A stretch of 64,000 nt of DNA from Gammaproteobacteria bacterium (lineage in GTDB: Bacteria; Pseudomonadota; Gammaproteobacteria; VBWC01), in assembly GCA_006218035.1 (NCBI GenBank), contig VBWC01000008.1:44323-108322 (forward strand), given 5' to 3'. The position numbers were made by a program, and so were the translations under genes. Shown in pieces: positions 41,166-50,414 of the stretch (its first letter is position 1; each line of letters begins with the position of its first letter). Below the pieces are notes generated by a model that made no database searches, was not told the DNA's origin, and saw nothing but the letters and a program-made list of their open reading frames with translations.

Positions 41166-42462
41166 ATTTCGTCTCGACCTGAATACCAAGCTTCTGTAAA
41201 AAAGATGTCGGCAGAATTCCGCCGGCGCAAATAATAACGGCGTCGTTGGGTAGTGCGAACACGCGCCCGTCGTGCTCGATACGCACGTCTGCGGGATTGA
41301 TCTGCTGGATTGTTGATTGCAGCAGGACAGTCATACGCCCTTCCTGCGCTGCCTGCTCGATACGCTGCCGGTTCTTCTCTTTTGCGCGGGAAAACGCCGC
41401 CGATCGATACGACAGCGTGACCGTTGTCCCCGGCTGGCCGGCAAGACTCAGTGCGGCTTCCAGCGCGCTGTCCCCGCCACCGACGACGAGCACGTGCAGG
41501 CCACGGTACTGTTCGGGATCAATCAGCCGGTACACCACCTTCGGCAACTGCTCGCCAGCCACCTCCAAGGGGCGCGGCGTGCCTCGCCTGCCGATCGCGA
41601 GCAGGACCGCCCGGGTGTGATAAGAATCCTTCGTTGTCCTGACGACAAACCCGTCACCGGACGCCTCGACGCCGTCGACGCGCTCGTGATAACGAATCTT
41701 CAACCCGGTCTGCCGCTCGATGCCCTGCCAAAAAGCGAGCAAGGCCTCTTTGCTGGTCTCGATCAGTTTCACCTTGCCGATTATCGGTAGCTCGACCGGC
41801 GCAGTCATGACGATCTTGCCGCGCGGATAATGCGCCACGGTACCGCCCAGCGAGCCCTGCTCGAGGTTCGCATAACGCAGGCCCAATTGCATCGCCGCGA
41901 GCGACGCCGCAATGCCCGCCGGTCCGGCGCCGACGATGACGACGTCCAGCCGATCGCCTTTACCGATACCGGCGAGTTTTGCTATCGACGTTATCGCCTG
42001 ACGACCCTGCTCGATCGCGTTGCGAATCAACCCCATGCCGCCCAGCTCACCGGCGATGAAGATTCCCGGCACATTGGTCTCGAAATTATGCTTGACCAAG
42101 GGAATATCGACACCGCGCGCCTCGCTACCGAATACCAGCGTGATGGCCCCCTCGGGACAGGCCTCGCGGCAGGCGCCGTGCCCGATGCACGAGGCCGGAT
42201 TGATCAACTCTGCCTTGCGGCTAATGACACCTAGCACACGGTCCTCCGGGCAGGCGCTCACGCAGGACCCGCAACCGATGCACAGCAACGGATCGACCAC
42301 CGGATGTAGCGATGCGGGTTCCATGAGCCCGGCAATGCGCGCGTTGTCACGCGCAGCAATATTCTTTCGCTGCCGGCGGGTCCGCACGTAAAAATACGCG
42401 GCCCATATAAGCAGCAACGGGACAAAGTAGACGAGATATTCAAGATCCTGTAACGCCGACAT
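41152..42462 (-). CDS. Membrane-anchored 2x[4Fe-4S] ferredoxin / FAD-NAD(P) disulfide-oxidoreductase-like protein
   Basis: N-term TM LEYLVYFVPLLLIWAAYFYV; CIGCGSCVSACPEDRV and CIGHGACREACPEGAI; FAD VVIVGAGPAGIAASLAA; NAD(P) VLVVGGGDSALEAALSLA. Confidence 0.88.
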   Translation of the reverse strand: MSALQDLEYLVYFVPLLLIWAAYFYVRTRRQRKNIAARDNARIAGLMEPASLHPVVDPLLCIGCGSCVSACPEDRVLGVISRKAELINPASCIGHGACREACPEGAITLVFGSEARGVDIPLVKHNFETNVPGIFIAGELGGMGLIRNAIEQGRQAITSIAKLAGIGKGDRLDVVIVGAGPAGIAASLAAMQLGLRYANLEQGSLGGTVAHYPRGKIVMTAPVELPIIGKVKLIETSKEALLAFWQGIERQTGLKIRYHERVDGVEASGDGFVVRTTKDSYHTRAVLLAIGRRGTPRPLEVAGEQLPKVVYRLIDPEQYRGLHVLVVGGGDSALEAALSLAGQPGTTVTLSYRSAAFSRAKEKNRQRIEQAAQEGRMTVLLQSTIQQINPADVRIEHDGRVFALPNDAVIICAGGILPTSFLQKLGIQVETKYGTA

Positions 42463-42704
42463 ACAATGTTGTGTATATCAATTCTCTTTGTAAACGGTTG
42501 CGACTTCGGTCACAATACCCGGCCTTTTATGTTTGGGCCTCACGCAAAAATCAAACTGCGAACAAAATCACACGGCCAGTGTCGAATCAGTTCGCTACCT
42601 TAGGACAAGAAACCTTCGGCGCTGGTTCAATCCGGTCATCATGCTGACCAGAAGAGTATCAGAGCGGTCAACCCGGGTTTTGAGATGTCGATTTATCACC
42701 TGAA

Positions 42705-43658
42705 GTGAGTAGTTCGCATCGTCGTGTTGTACAAAATAGCGAATTATCTGTCGGAATGGCAACGTCGTCCGGGACCATAGTCGGGGAAGAGGCTGGCCAT
42801 GCCTCGTCGACCCGACCCCCGATCGCTTCGCGCCTTGGTGTGTTGCTGTTCTCTATCGGCGTAATGCTGGCGATTTACACCGGCTGGCAGAACCGGACCA
42901 CCAGCCTGATGACCGCCGAGTCCGGCGCCGGATATGCGCTGGGTATTCTGGGCTCGGTATTGATGCTGGTATTACTGCTGTATCCGCTGCGCAAGCGCGC
43001 GCGGTTCATGCGCAACCTCGGGCCGATCAAGTACTGGTTCCGCACCCATATGATCCTCGGTGTCGTCGGGCCCGTGTGCGTGCTGTTTCATGCCAGCTTC
43101 CAGTGGGGATCACTGAACAGCAACGTCGCCCTGGTCTGCATGCTGCTCGTTGCCGGTAGCGGACTTATCGGACGCTATATATACACGCGTATTCATTTTG
43201 GACTGTACGGCAGCAAGGCATCACTGCCCGTGCTGACGCAGCATGCCATGGAGACATGGGAACGGTTGGCTGCCAGCACGGATCTGCCGCCAGAACTCAC
43301 GCAGCGGCTGCAACGTCTTGAACAGGCCGCGCTGATCCCGCTGCGCGGCCTGCTACACGGCGCTGCCCGCGCAGCCGGATTCGGCATCGCCGTACCGTGG
43401 CATGAACTTCGCGCGCGTCTTGCCCTGCGACGGCATCTGCAACATGGCGCTGCCGCCGTACTCGACCGGCAACGAAAGAAACAACTGTACCGGCACACCG
43501 GACGCTATGTATCGGACTATATCGCCACTATTCGCAAGATAGCGGTCCTGGGTTTCTACGAACGCCTGTTTGCGCTGTGGCACGTGCTGCATATGCCACT
43601 GTTCCTGATGATGCTGATCACCGGTATCGTTCACGTTGTCTTTGTCCACATGTACTGA
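42705..43658 (+). CDS. Multi-TM membrane protein, b-type cytochrome / ferric-reductase-like
   Basis: About 6 TM helices with spaced His (FRTHMILGVVGPVCVLFHASF; LWHVLHMPLFLMMLITGIVHVVFVHMY). Confidence 0.65.
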   Translation: MSSSHRRVVQNSELSVGMATSSGTIVGEEAGHASSTRPPIASRLGVLLFSIGVMLAIYTGWQNRTTSLMTAESGAGYALGILGSVLMLVLLLYPLRKRARFMRNLGPIKYWFRTHMILGVVGPVCVLFHASFQWGSLNSNVALVCMLLVAGSGLIGRYIYTRIHFGLYGSKASLPVLTQHAMETWERLAASTDLPPELTQRLQRLEQAALIPLRGLLHGAARAAGFGIAVPWHELRARLALRRHLQHGAAAVLDRQRKKQLYRHTGRYVSDYIATIRKIAVLGFYERLFALWHVLHMPLFLMMLITGIVHVVFVHMY

Positions 43659-43675
43659 CCGGAGCCAGAGACGGC

Positions 43676-45241
43676 ATGATCAGAACTCTGGCCAGATTAC
43701 TTGTTTGCGTGTACGCGATGCTGCCGGGTACCGGCAGTCCTGTGCTGGCCGCCAATATCGAAACACTGATGATGCCGGGCCCGCTGATCACGGGGCATGC
43801 GAAATACGAAAACGAGTGTCAGAAATGCCACAAGCCGTTCAGCAAGGCACGTCAGAATGATCTCTGCCTGGATTGTCATGACAAGGTTGCGGCCGACATC
43901 AAGAAGCTCGCCGGCCACCACGGCCGGATCAAGGACATCGGCGAGCTTGAGTGCAAGCAGTGCCATACGGACCACAAAGGCCGGGACCACGACATCGTCC
44001 AGTTCAACCGCGAGACGTTCGACCATGACATGACGGACCTCGCGCTGACCGGCGGTCATCGCACCGTCCGCTGCGCGGCCTGTCATAAGAGCGACACACG
44101 GTATCGCGACGCGCCGACGGATTGTTACAGCTGCCATAAAGACAACGACCCGCATCGGGGAAAACTTGGCAAGGATTGCAAATCCTGTCATGACACCACC
44201 CGCTGGGCAAAGGTCGCATTCGATCACGACAAGACCGATTTTCCGTTGAAGGGCGAGCACAAGCGAACGGCGTGCCAGGGCTGTCACCTGAACGAGCGTT
44301 ACAAGGATGTGGCAACGGCCTGCGTCGCCTGTCATCGTCTGGCAGACGTCCACGGCGGACGATACGGCGAGAAATGCGGCGACTGCCACACAGCGGCGGA
44401 CTGGAAAAAATTCGCCTTCGACCACGACACAACCGACTTTGTGCTGCGCGGCCGGCACGGGAAGATTGCCTGCAGCGTCTGTCATATCAAAACACTCTAC
44501 AAAGACAAGCTCGGCGAGACCTGCATTGACTGTCACAAAAACGATGACGACCACAAGGGTACCTACGGCAAGAAATGCCAGAGCTGCCACCGCGAGGACA
44601 CCTGGACCCGCATCGCGTTCGATCACGACAAGGACACCGACTTTCGCCTGACCGGAAAACATCGCAAGGTCGCCTGCCGCGACTGCCACATGGGCGATAT
44701 CTATGACGAGAAAACCGCGACGCAGTGCATCGCCTGTCACAAAAAGAATGACGTGCACAACGGCCAGCAGGGCAAGCAGTGCGGCCGTTGCCATAACGAC
44801 GAAGGCTGGGGCAGGAAAATCGTGTTCGATCACGACCTGACCGGAATGCCGCTGATCGGCCTGCACGCGCTGGCACCCTGCGAAGAATGCCACCTGACCG
44901 CCGGTTTCAAGGACACCAAATCCGACTGCATCGCCTGTCATCGCGCCGACGACAAACACAAACTGCGACTCGGACCCGGCTGCGGCCTGTGCCATAACCC
45001 GAATGGCTGGGCGCTGTGGCGTTTTGATCACGACACGCAAACCGACTACAAGCTCGACGGCGCGCACAAGGGCCTCGATTGCCATGTGTGCCACGCCACA
45101 CCCGCCGTCAAGGACGTGCGCGTAACGCAGTCATGCGGCATCTGCCACCGGCCGGACGACGTCCATGACGGACGTTTCGGTCAGTACTGCGAGCGCTGTC
45201 ACGTCACGGAATCGTTCAAAAAAATAAAATCATTACGATGA
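43676..45241 (+). CDS. 21-heme c-type cytochrome
   Basis: Signal peptide; 21 CXXCH motifs counted; six repeats of FDHD..TDF.L.G.H each followed by three CXXCH. Confidence 0.93.
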   Translation: MIRTLARLLVCVYAMLPGTGSPVLAANIETLMMPGPLITGHAKYENECQKCHKPFSKARQNDLCLDCHDKVAADIKKLAGHHGRIKDIGELECKQCHTDHKGRDHDIVQFNRETFDHDMTDLALTGGHRTVRCAACHKSDTRYRDAPTDCYSCHKDNDPHRGKLGKDCKSCHDTTRWAKVAFDHDKTDFPLKGEHKRTACQGCHLNERYKDVATACVACHRLADVHGGRYGEKCGDCHTAADWKKFAFDHDTTDFVLRGRHGKIACSVCHIKTLYKDKLGETCIDCHKNDDDHKGTYGKKCQSCHREDTWTRIAFDHDKDTDFRLTGKHRKVACRDCHMGDIYDEKTATQCIACHKKNDVHNGQQGKQCGRCHNDEGWGRKIVFDHDLTGMPLIGLHALAPCEECHLTAGFKDTKSDCIACHRADDKHKLRLGPGCGLCHNPNGWALWRFDHDTQTDYKLDGAHKGLDCHVCHATPAVKDVRVTQSCGICHRPDDVHDGRFGQYCERCHVTESFKKIKSLR

Positions 45242-46887
45242 TGACCAAACGGAATCGCTGCCCTATGAGCCCTACAAACCCGCCATCACACCCTGTCCTC
45301 TGCAGGATCGCCGCATGCGTCATGGCCGTACTCGCAATGACGCTGGCGACGCCCGCGCAGGCGGCACCGGACTCCGGCAGGGAATTCGATCACTTTGCGA
45401 CCGGTTTTCCGCTCAGCGGCGGCCACGCCCGCGTCGACTGCGAAAGCTGCCATGTGCGCGGCGTATTCAAGGGCACGCCGCTGCGCTGTAGCGCCTGCCA
45501 CGTGCAGTCCGGTTACGTCAACGCATCGATCAAGCCCCGCAACCATATTCCAAGCACCGATGACTGCGAGGACTGCCACAGCGAAGCGAACTGGCGCTTC
45601 GTCAGCCGGGTCGATCACCTTGCCGTACGCGGCAGCTGCGCCAGTTGTCACAATGGCTCGGTCGCCTCAGGAAAACCCCCGCAGCATATCGCCAGCGGCA
45701 ACAACTGTGACGATTGCCATACGACGGGCTCATGGGCGTCGGCGGTGTTCGATCATGCGACAGTGACCGCCGCGTGCGTCAGCTGTCATAACGGTGGAAC
45801 CGCAACAGGCAAGTCGCCAACCCATATACAGACCACCAATGTCTGCGGGGACTGTCACGCAACCCGCGGCTGGACGCCGGTCTTGCGTGTCGATCACCTG
45901 GCGGTCACCGGCGCCTGCTTCAGCTGTCACAACGGCGTCGCCGCTACCGGTAAACACAGCCGCCATATCACGAGCAGTAATAACTGCGGCGATTGCCACA
46001 CGACCCGCAGCTGGGACGCAGCCGTATATGACCACAGCAACATCGCCGGCAACTGTGCGAGCTGCCATAACGGCTCTACCGCGACCGGTAAATCATCCGG
46101 CCACATCCAGAGCACCAATGTCTGCGAAGACTGCCATTCCACAGGCCGGTGGACACCGGCGCTGCGTGTCGACCACCTTGCGGTCATCGGCACCTGCTAC
46201 AGCTGCCACAACGGCGTTATTGCCACCGGCAAACACCCCGGACATCTGACCAGCAGCAACAGTTGTGGCGACTGCCACTCGACCAACGCGTGGACACCGG
46301 CGGTGTTCGACCACATCGGCGTCACCGGCAACTGTGCCAGCTGCCATAATGGCAGCACGGCGACCGGAAAATCTGCCAGCCATATTGCGACCTCGGGCGG
46401 CTGCGAGCTCTGCCATACCACGGTGGCATGGACACCGACGCATTTCGATCACAACGCGGTCAGCGGGTCATGCTCCAGCTGCCACAACGGCAGCGCCGCA
46501 ACCGGCAAGGGTGCCGGCCACTTCGTCACGAGCCTGCAGTGCGATACCTGTCACTCGACAAGCAACTGGACGACACTGAGATTCACGCACAGCTCACCGG
46601 ATTATCCGGGCGATCACCGCGGCAACCTGGCGTGCACCGCATGCCATACCGCTAATTCCCCGGTCGTTAACTGGACCAGCGCCGCGTACAAGCCGAATTG
46701 CGCCGGATGCCATGCAAACCGCTACATCAGCGACCCGCACAAGAAACACGAGAATCCCGACGTAAAGTATACGGTCTCGGAACTGCGCGACTGTTCGGGC
46801 AGCTGCCATATCTATTCGAACAGTTCCCTGACCACGATCACGACGACACGCAACAGCAGACACAGGGTCAACGATGGAGGCTTCTAA
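45238..46887 (+). CDS. Multiheme c-type cytochrome with 19 CXXCH plus one CX3CH
   Basis: Signal peptide; repeats C.SCHNG..ATGK..HI...N.C.DCH.T..W......DH; terminal CSGSCH; ATGA overlap with upstream gene. Confidence 0.92.
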   Translation: MMTKRNRCPMSPTNPPSHPVLCRIAACVMAVLAMTLATPAQAAPDSGREFDHFATGFPLSGGHARVDCESCHVRGVFKGTPLRCSACHVQSGYVNASIKPRNHIPSTDDCEDCHSEANWRFVSRVDHLAVRGSCASCHNGSVASGKPPQHIASGNNCDDCHTTGSWASAVFDHATVTAACVSCHNGGTATGKSPTHIQTTNVCGDCHATRGWTPVLRVDHLAVTGACFSCHNGVAATGKHSRHITSSNNCGDCHTTRSWDAAVYDHSNIAGNCASCHNGSTATGKSSGHIQSTNVCEDCHSTGRWTPALRVDHLAVIGTCYSCHNGVIATGKHPGHLTSSNSCGDCHSTNAWTPAVFDHIGVTGNCASCHNGSTATGKSASHIATSGGCELCHTTVAWTPTHFDHNAVSGSCSSCHNGSAATGKGAGHFVTSLQCDTCHSTSNWTTLRFTHSSPDYPGDHRGNLACTACHTANSPVVNWTSAAYKPNCAGCHANRYISDPHKKHENPDVKYTVSELRDCSGSCHIYSNSSLTTITTTRNSRHRVNDGGF

Positions 46888-46918
46888 CAACGTGATCGCA
46901 AACATACGACGTTCTTCG

Positions 46919-47419
46919 ATGAAGGCGTTGGCGTTGGTCGCTGCGATGGCCGGGCCGTGGTCCGTAGCGCACGCCGCACCATTGGCAACCCGCATGATCG
47001 ACGGCATGACCCTGACAACCGAAGGTCACTGCAACGTGATTACGCTGGCCTTTCTGTTGCCGCTGCAATATATCCGGCATTTCCCCGACAGTTACGGCGA
47101 CGAACTACTGGTACGTGTCGAGCCACTCGAGACGGGCCGCGTGGACAACGATGCACTATCCGCCCGCGAGGCGGTCCGTCCGCAACCGCCAGTCGATACG
47201 CCGCTGGTAATGGCGATCTACGAAGGCGATATCGCCGACGGTCCCTACGTACGTTTTCAGTTCGAACACGCGGTGAATTTCAGCGTATCCCAAGGCACTG
47301 ACTTTCGCAGCCTGATCGTGACCGTCGCCGACACCGGTCAGGACGGCGGTGCACCGGCCTGCGGCAGCGAGCCGCCTCCGTTACCACAACCGCTATCCGT
47401 CTTATATGAGGAGCAATAA
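46919..47419 (+). CDS. Small exported protein of unknown function
   Basis: MKALALVAAMAGPWSVAHAAPLATRMIDGM... signal peptide; open frame continuous with ORF 46874..47419; sits between MHC and barrel genes. Confidence 0.65.
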   Translation: MKALALVAAMAGPWSVAHAAPLATRMIDGMTLTTEGHCNVITLAFLLPLQYIRHFPDSYGDELLVRVEPLETGRVDNDALSAREAVRPQPPVDTPLVMAIYEGDIADGPYVRFQFEHAVNFSVSQGTDFRSLIVTVADTGQDGGAPACGSEPPPLPQPLSVLYEEQ

Positions 47420-47480
47420 TGCGGCTCTCCCGACCCATTTACCGACCACGCCGGCGAACTCAACCGGCGGCCGCAACAAG

Positions 47481-49214
47481 ATGACTTCTCCTGGCGTTTG
47501 CCGTTTGGCCACCCGCTGGCTGCTGGCCCTGCTGGTGTTGTGCATGCTGCACGCAACGCCCGTTCAGGCAGCGGACGAGGCGCAACCACTGCCGGCGCTT
47601 ACCGCGGAGCGCCAGGCCGAACTGATGGAACAGGCACGCCAGGCGATGGCGACACAAAAGTATGATGATGCGATTCGCCTCTATACCCGGCTGACCGAGG
47701 AACCCGCACCGGAGATTCGCCAGCAGGCGCTGGAGTTTCTCGGCGTCGCCCGCGAGCGTAACGGGCAGGTCGCGCACGCCAAGGCACTGTACGAGGACTA
47801 TCTGCAACGTTACCCAAAAGGCGACGGTGCAAAACGCGTCAGCCAGCGCCTCGCCGGTCTCACGACCGCGCGTGAAGAACCGCCGGATGAGTTGCGGCGC
47901 GGCAAATCCCGGGACGCGCTCGCCCATTGGGACTCCCACGCGGGTATCTCGCAGTACTACCGGCGCGATGTCAGCTCCACAGACGCCGGCGGCGATACCG
48001 TTGACCGCTCGTCACTCGATACCGGCATCGATGTCACCTCGCGTCTGCGCGGCGCGGACTTCGATCTCGGCGCGCGCTTCTCGGGCAGCAACGAATACGA
48101 TTTTCTCACCACCGGCGACCATCAGACACGCATCAGCTCGCTGTATATCGACGGTGCGACGCCCGAACGCTGGCTATCTGCCCGGCTGGGACGCCAGACC
48201 AGTACCCGCGGCGGCGTACTCGGTCGCTTCGACGGCCTGTTCGCGGGCTATCAACTGACCCCGGCCAGCCGGCTCAACATCGTCACGGGATTTCCGGTCG
48301 AATCCTCAACGGCGACGTCGGTCGATACCGCGCGGCCGTTTTACGGCCTGAATGTCGATCTGGGCGCGCCGGGCAGCGCATGGGAGTTCAATGTATACAC
48401 AATTGAGCAACGCGTCGGCGCGATCACCGACCGCCAGGCCGTCGGCGGGGAGATGCGTTACTTTCAGGCCAACCGCTCAATGTTCGCCATGCTCGACTAC
48501 GACACGTTGTTCAACGATGTCGATCTCGCGCTGCTGACCGGCAACTGGCTGCTGCCGGGCAACAGCAATCTCAGCATCGTTGCCGACCATCGTCGGAGCC
48601 CGCTGCTAATGACCAGCAACGCGTTAATCGGCCAGACGGCCACATCCATCGATGAACTGCGACTGAGCAACACCGACGACGCGATTCAGCAACTGGCACA
48701 GGACCGGACCGCCACCAGCGACTCGCTGATGCTCGGCCTGTCACGCCCCGTCAGCGCACGCCTGCAGCTCAGCGGCGATGTCACCGTATCCAGCCTGTCA
48801 GGCACGCCGGCCTCCGGCGGCGTCGCGGCCAACGATGATACCGGCAACGACTATTACTATTCCGTGCAGCTGGTCGGCAACGATCTGCTGAAACAGGGCG
48901 ACACCGCAATCGTCGGCCTGCGTTTTGCCGACACCGACAGCGCCGCGACAACATCGTTGATGCTGAACACGCGCTACCCGCTCGGCAATGCCTGGCGCGT
49001 CAATCCCCGTTTACGCGTCGACTACCGCGAGTTTTCCCTGGCCGCTGGCGACCAGTGGACGGCCGCGCCGTCGATCCGCGTCAACTACCGCTGGCGCAAA
49101 CGTTACTTCTTCGAGATCGAATCCGGCGGCGAGTGGTCGTCCCGGCGCCTGAGCGACACCACCGACAGAACCACGAGCTCCTATCTCAGCCTCGGCTACC
49201 GGGCCGACTTCTAG
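47481..49214 (+). CDS. TPR-domain outer-membrane beta-barrel protein (start uncertain, alternative 47406)
   Basis: Signal peptide LLALLVLCMLHATPVQAAD; TPR-like YDDAIRLYTRLTEEPAPEIRQQALEFLGVARERNGQVAHAKALYEDYLQRYP; alternating beta-strand pattern ending YLSLGYRADF. Confidence 0.75.
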   Translation: MTSPGVCRLATRWLLALLVLCMLHATPVQAADEAQPLPALTAERQAELMEQARQAMATQKYDDAIRLYTRLTEEPAPEIRQQALEFLGVARERNGQVAHAKALYEDYLQRYPKGDGAKRVSQRLAGLTTAREEPPDELRRGKSRDALAHWDSHAGISQYYRRDVSSTDAGGDTVDRSSLDTGIDVTSRLRGADFDLGARFSGSNEYDFLTTGDHQTRISSLYIDGATPERWLSARLGRQTSTRGGVLGRFDGLFAGYQLTPASRLNIVTGFPVESSTATSVDTARPFYGLNVDLGAPGSAWEFNVYTIEQRVGAITDRQAVGGEMRYFQANRSMFAMLDYDTLFNDVDLALLTGNWLLPGNSNLSIVADHRRSPLLMTSNALIGQTATSIDELRLSNTDDAIQQLAQDRTATSDSLMLGLSRPVSARLQLSGDVTVSSLSGTPASGGVAANDDTGNDYYYSVQLVGNDLLKQGDTAIVGLRFADTDSAATTSLMLNTRYPLGNAWRVNPRLRVDYREFSLAAGDQWTAAPSIRVNYRWRKRYFFEIESGGEWSSRRLSDTTDRTTSSYLSLGYRADF

Positions 49215-49320
49215 CCGTATCCACAGGCCTGCAAACCTGCCGCGACGCGTTGTCTTCGCCGCCCCGAATCTCTATAGTGGCGGCAGTCTGGATACTGGCT
49301 GTGACGACCACCGACCGCAG

Positions 49321-50385
49321 ATGAATGCCGATAAAAGTAACGAACTCCGCGACACCGTCCTAGAGGCCGCTAATGCCAAGACTCCGTTGCGCATTCAGGG
49401 CAGCGGCAGCAAGGACTTCATCGGTCAGGCGCCGTCCGGCGAACGCCTGTCGCTGCGCGAACACCGCGGCATCGTCAATTACCAGCCGAACGAACTGGTG
49501 CTGACGGCGCGCGCCGGCACGCGGCTGGCGGACATCGAATCACAAATCGCGCAACACCGGCAGATGCTGCCGTTCGAACCGCCGCACTTTGGTCCCGATG
49601 CGACACTCGGCGGCACCATCGCCTGCGGCCTGTCAGGGCCACGCCGGCCGTACGCCGGCAGTGCCCGCGACTTCGTGCTCGGCGTGCGGATGATCAACGG
49701 CAAGGGCGAGATACTGCGCTTCGGCGGCGAGGTCATGAAAAACGTCGCCGGTTTCGACGCGTCACGACTGATGGTCGGCGCGATGGGCACGCTCGGCGTA
49801 CTGCTGGATATCTCGATGAAGGTCCTGCCACGACCCGAGACCGAGGCAACACTGGTATTCGAACTGGGCGCAGCGGCGGCGATCGACCGGATGACGCAGT
49901 GGTCGGGTAAACCGCTGCCGATCAGCGCCGCATGCCACGACGGACAACGACTGCATCTGCGGCTATCGGGCGCGGCGTCCGGCGTCAATGCCGCGCGACA
50001 GCGCCTTGGCGGCGAAACGCTGAACAGCGCCGACGCGTTCTGGCGCAGCGTGCGCGAGCTGAGCCATCCGTTCTTCGACGATGACGCACCGTTGTGGCGT
50101 TACTCGCTGCCGCCGGCCACGGCGGCGCTGACCTTCAGCAAGCACTGGTTTATCGACTGGGGTGGTGCGCAGCGCTGGGTGAAAACCGTATTGCCCGCCA
50201 ACATCGTGCGCGAAACCGCCGCGCGCGCCGGCGGTCACGCCACGCTGTTTTACAGCGTCAGGCGCGAAAGCACGTTCTTCCACCCGCTGACGCCAGCGGC
50301 ATTGACACTGCACAAGCGCCTCAAGGCGGCGTTCGATCCGCACGGTATACTCAATCCCGGCAGGCTTTACCGTGATATCGGATAA
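49321..50385 (+). CDS. glcE: Glycolate oxidase subunit GlcE (FAD-binding)
   Basis: PLRIQGSGSKDFIG; FGPDATLGGTIACGLSGPRRPYAGSARDFVLGVRMINGKGE; C-term FDPHGILNPGRLY. Confidence 0.93.
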   Translation: MNADKSNELRDTVLEAANAKTPLRIQGSGSKDFIGQAPSGERLSLREHRGIVNYQPNELVLTARAGTRLADIESQIAQHRQMLPFEPPHFGPDATLGGTIACGLSGPRRPYAGSARDFVLGVRMINGKGEILRFGGEVMKNVAGFDASRLMVGAMGTLGVLLDISMKVLPRPETEATLVFELGAAAAIDRMTQWSGKPLPISAACHDGQRLHLRLSGAASGVNAARQRLGGETLNSADAFWRSVRELSHPFFDDDAPLWRYSLPPATAALTFSKHWFIDWGGAQRWVKTVLPANIVRETAARAGGHATLFYSVRRESTFFHPLTPAALTLHKRLKAAFDPHGILNPGRLYRDIG

Positions 50386-50414
50386 CGATACCGGCATCGA
50401 TATCAGACGACCCA

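Noticed and set aside
42463-42520. Possible FNR/Anr box (ttgtgtatatcaat) in the divergent promoter of the cytochrome cluster
   Set aside because: Half-site spacing and sequence do not fit TTGAT-N4-ATCAA well enough to claim
43697-45094. 465-aa minus-strand ORF antisense to the 21-heme cytochrome
   Set aside because: Repetitive V/A/M-rich mirror of the CXXCH repeat codons; no independent coding evidence
45238-46887. CRISPR-like array suggested by the regular roughly 115-bp periodicity
   Set aside because: Periodicity is codon-level repetition of heme-binding modules in one open reading frame; no conserved short direct repeats with unique spacers
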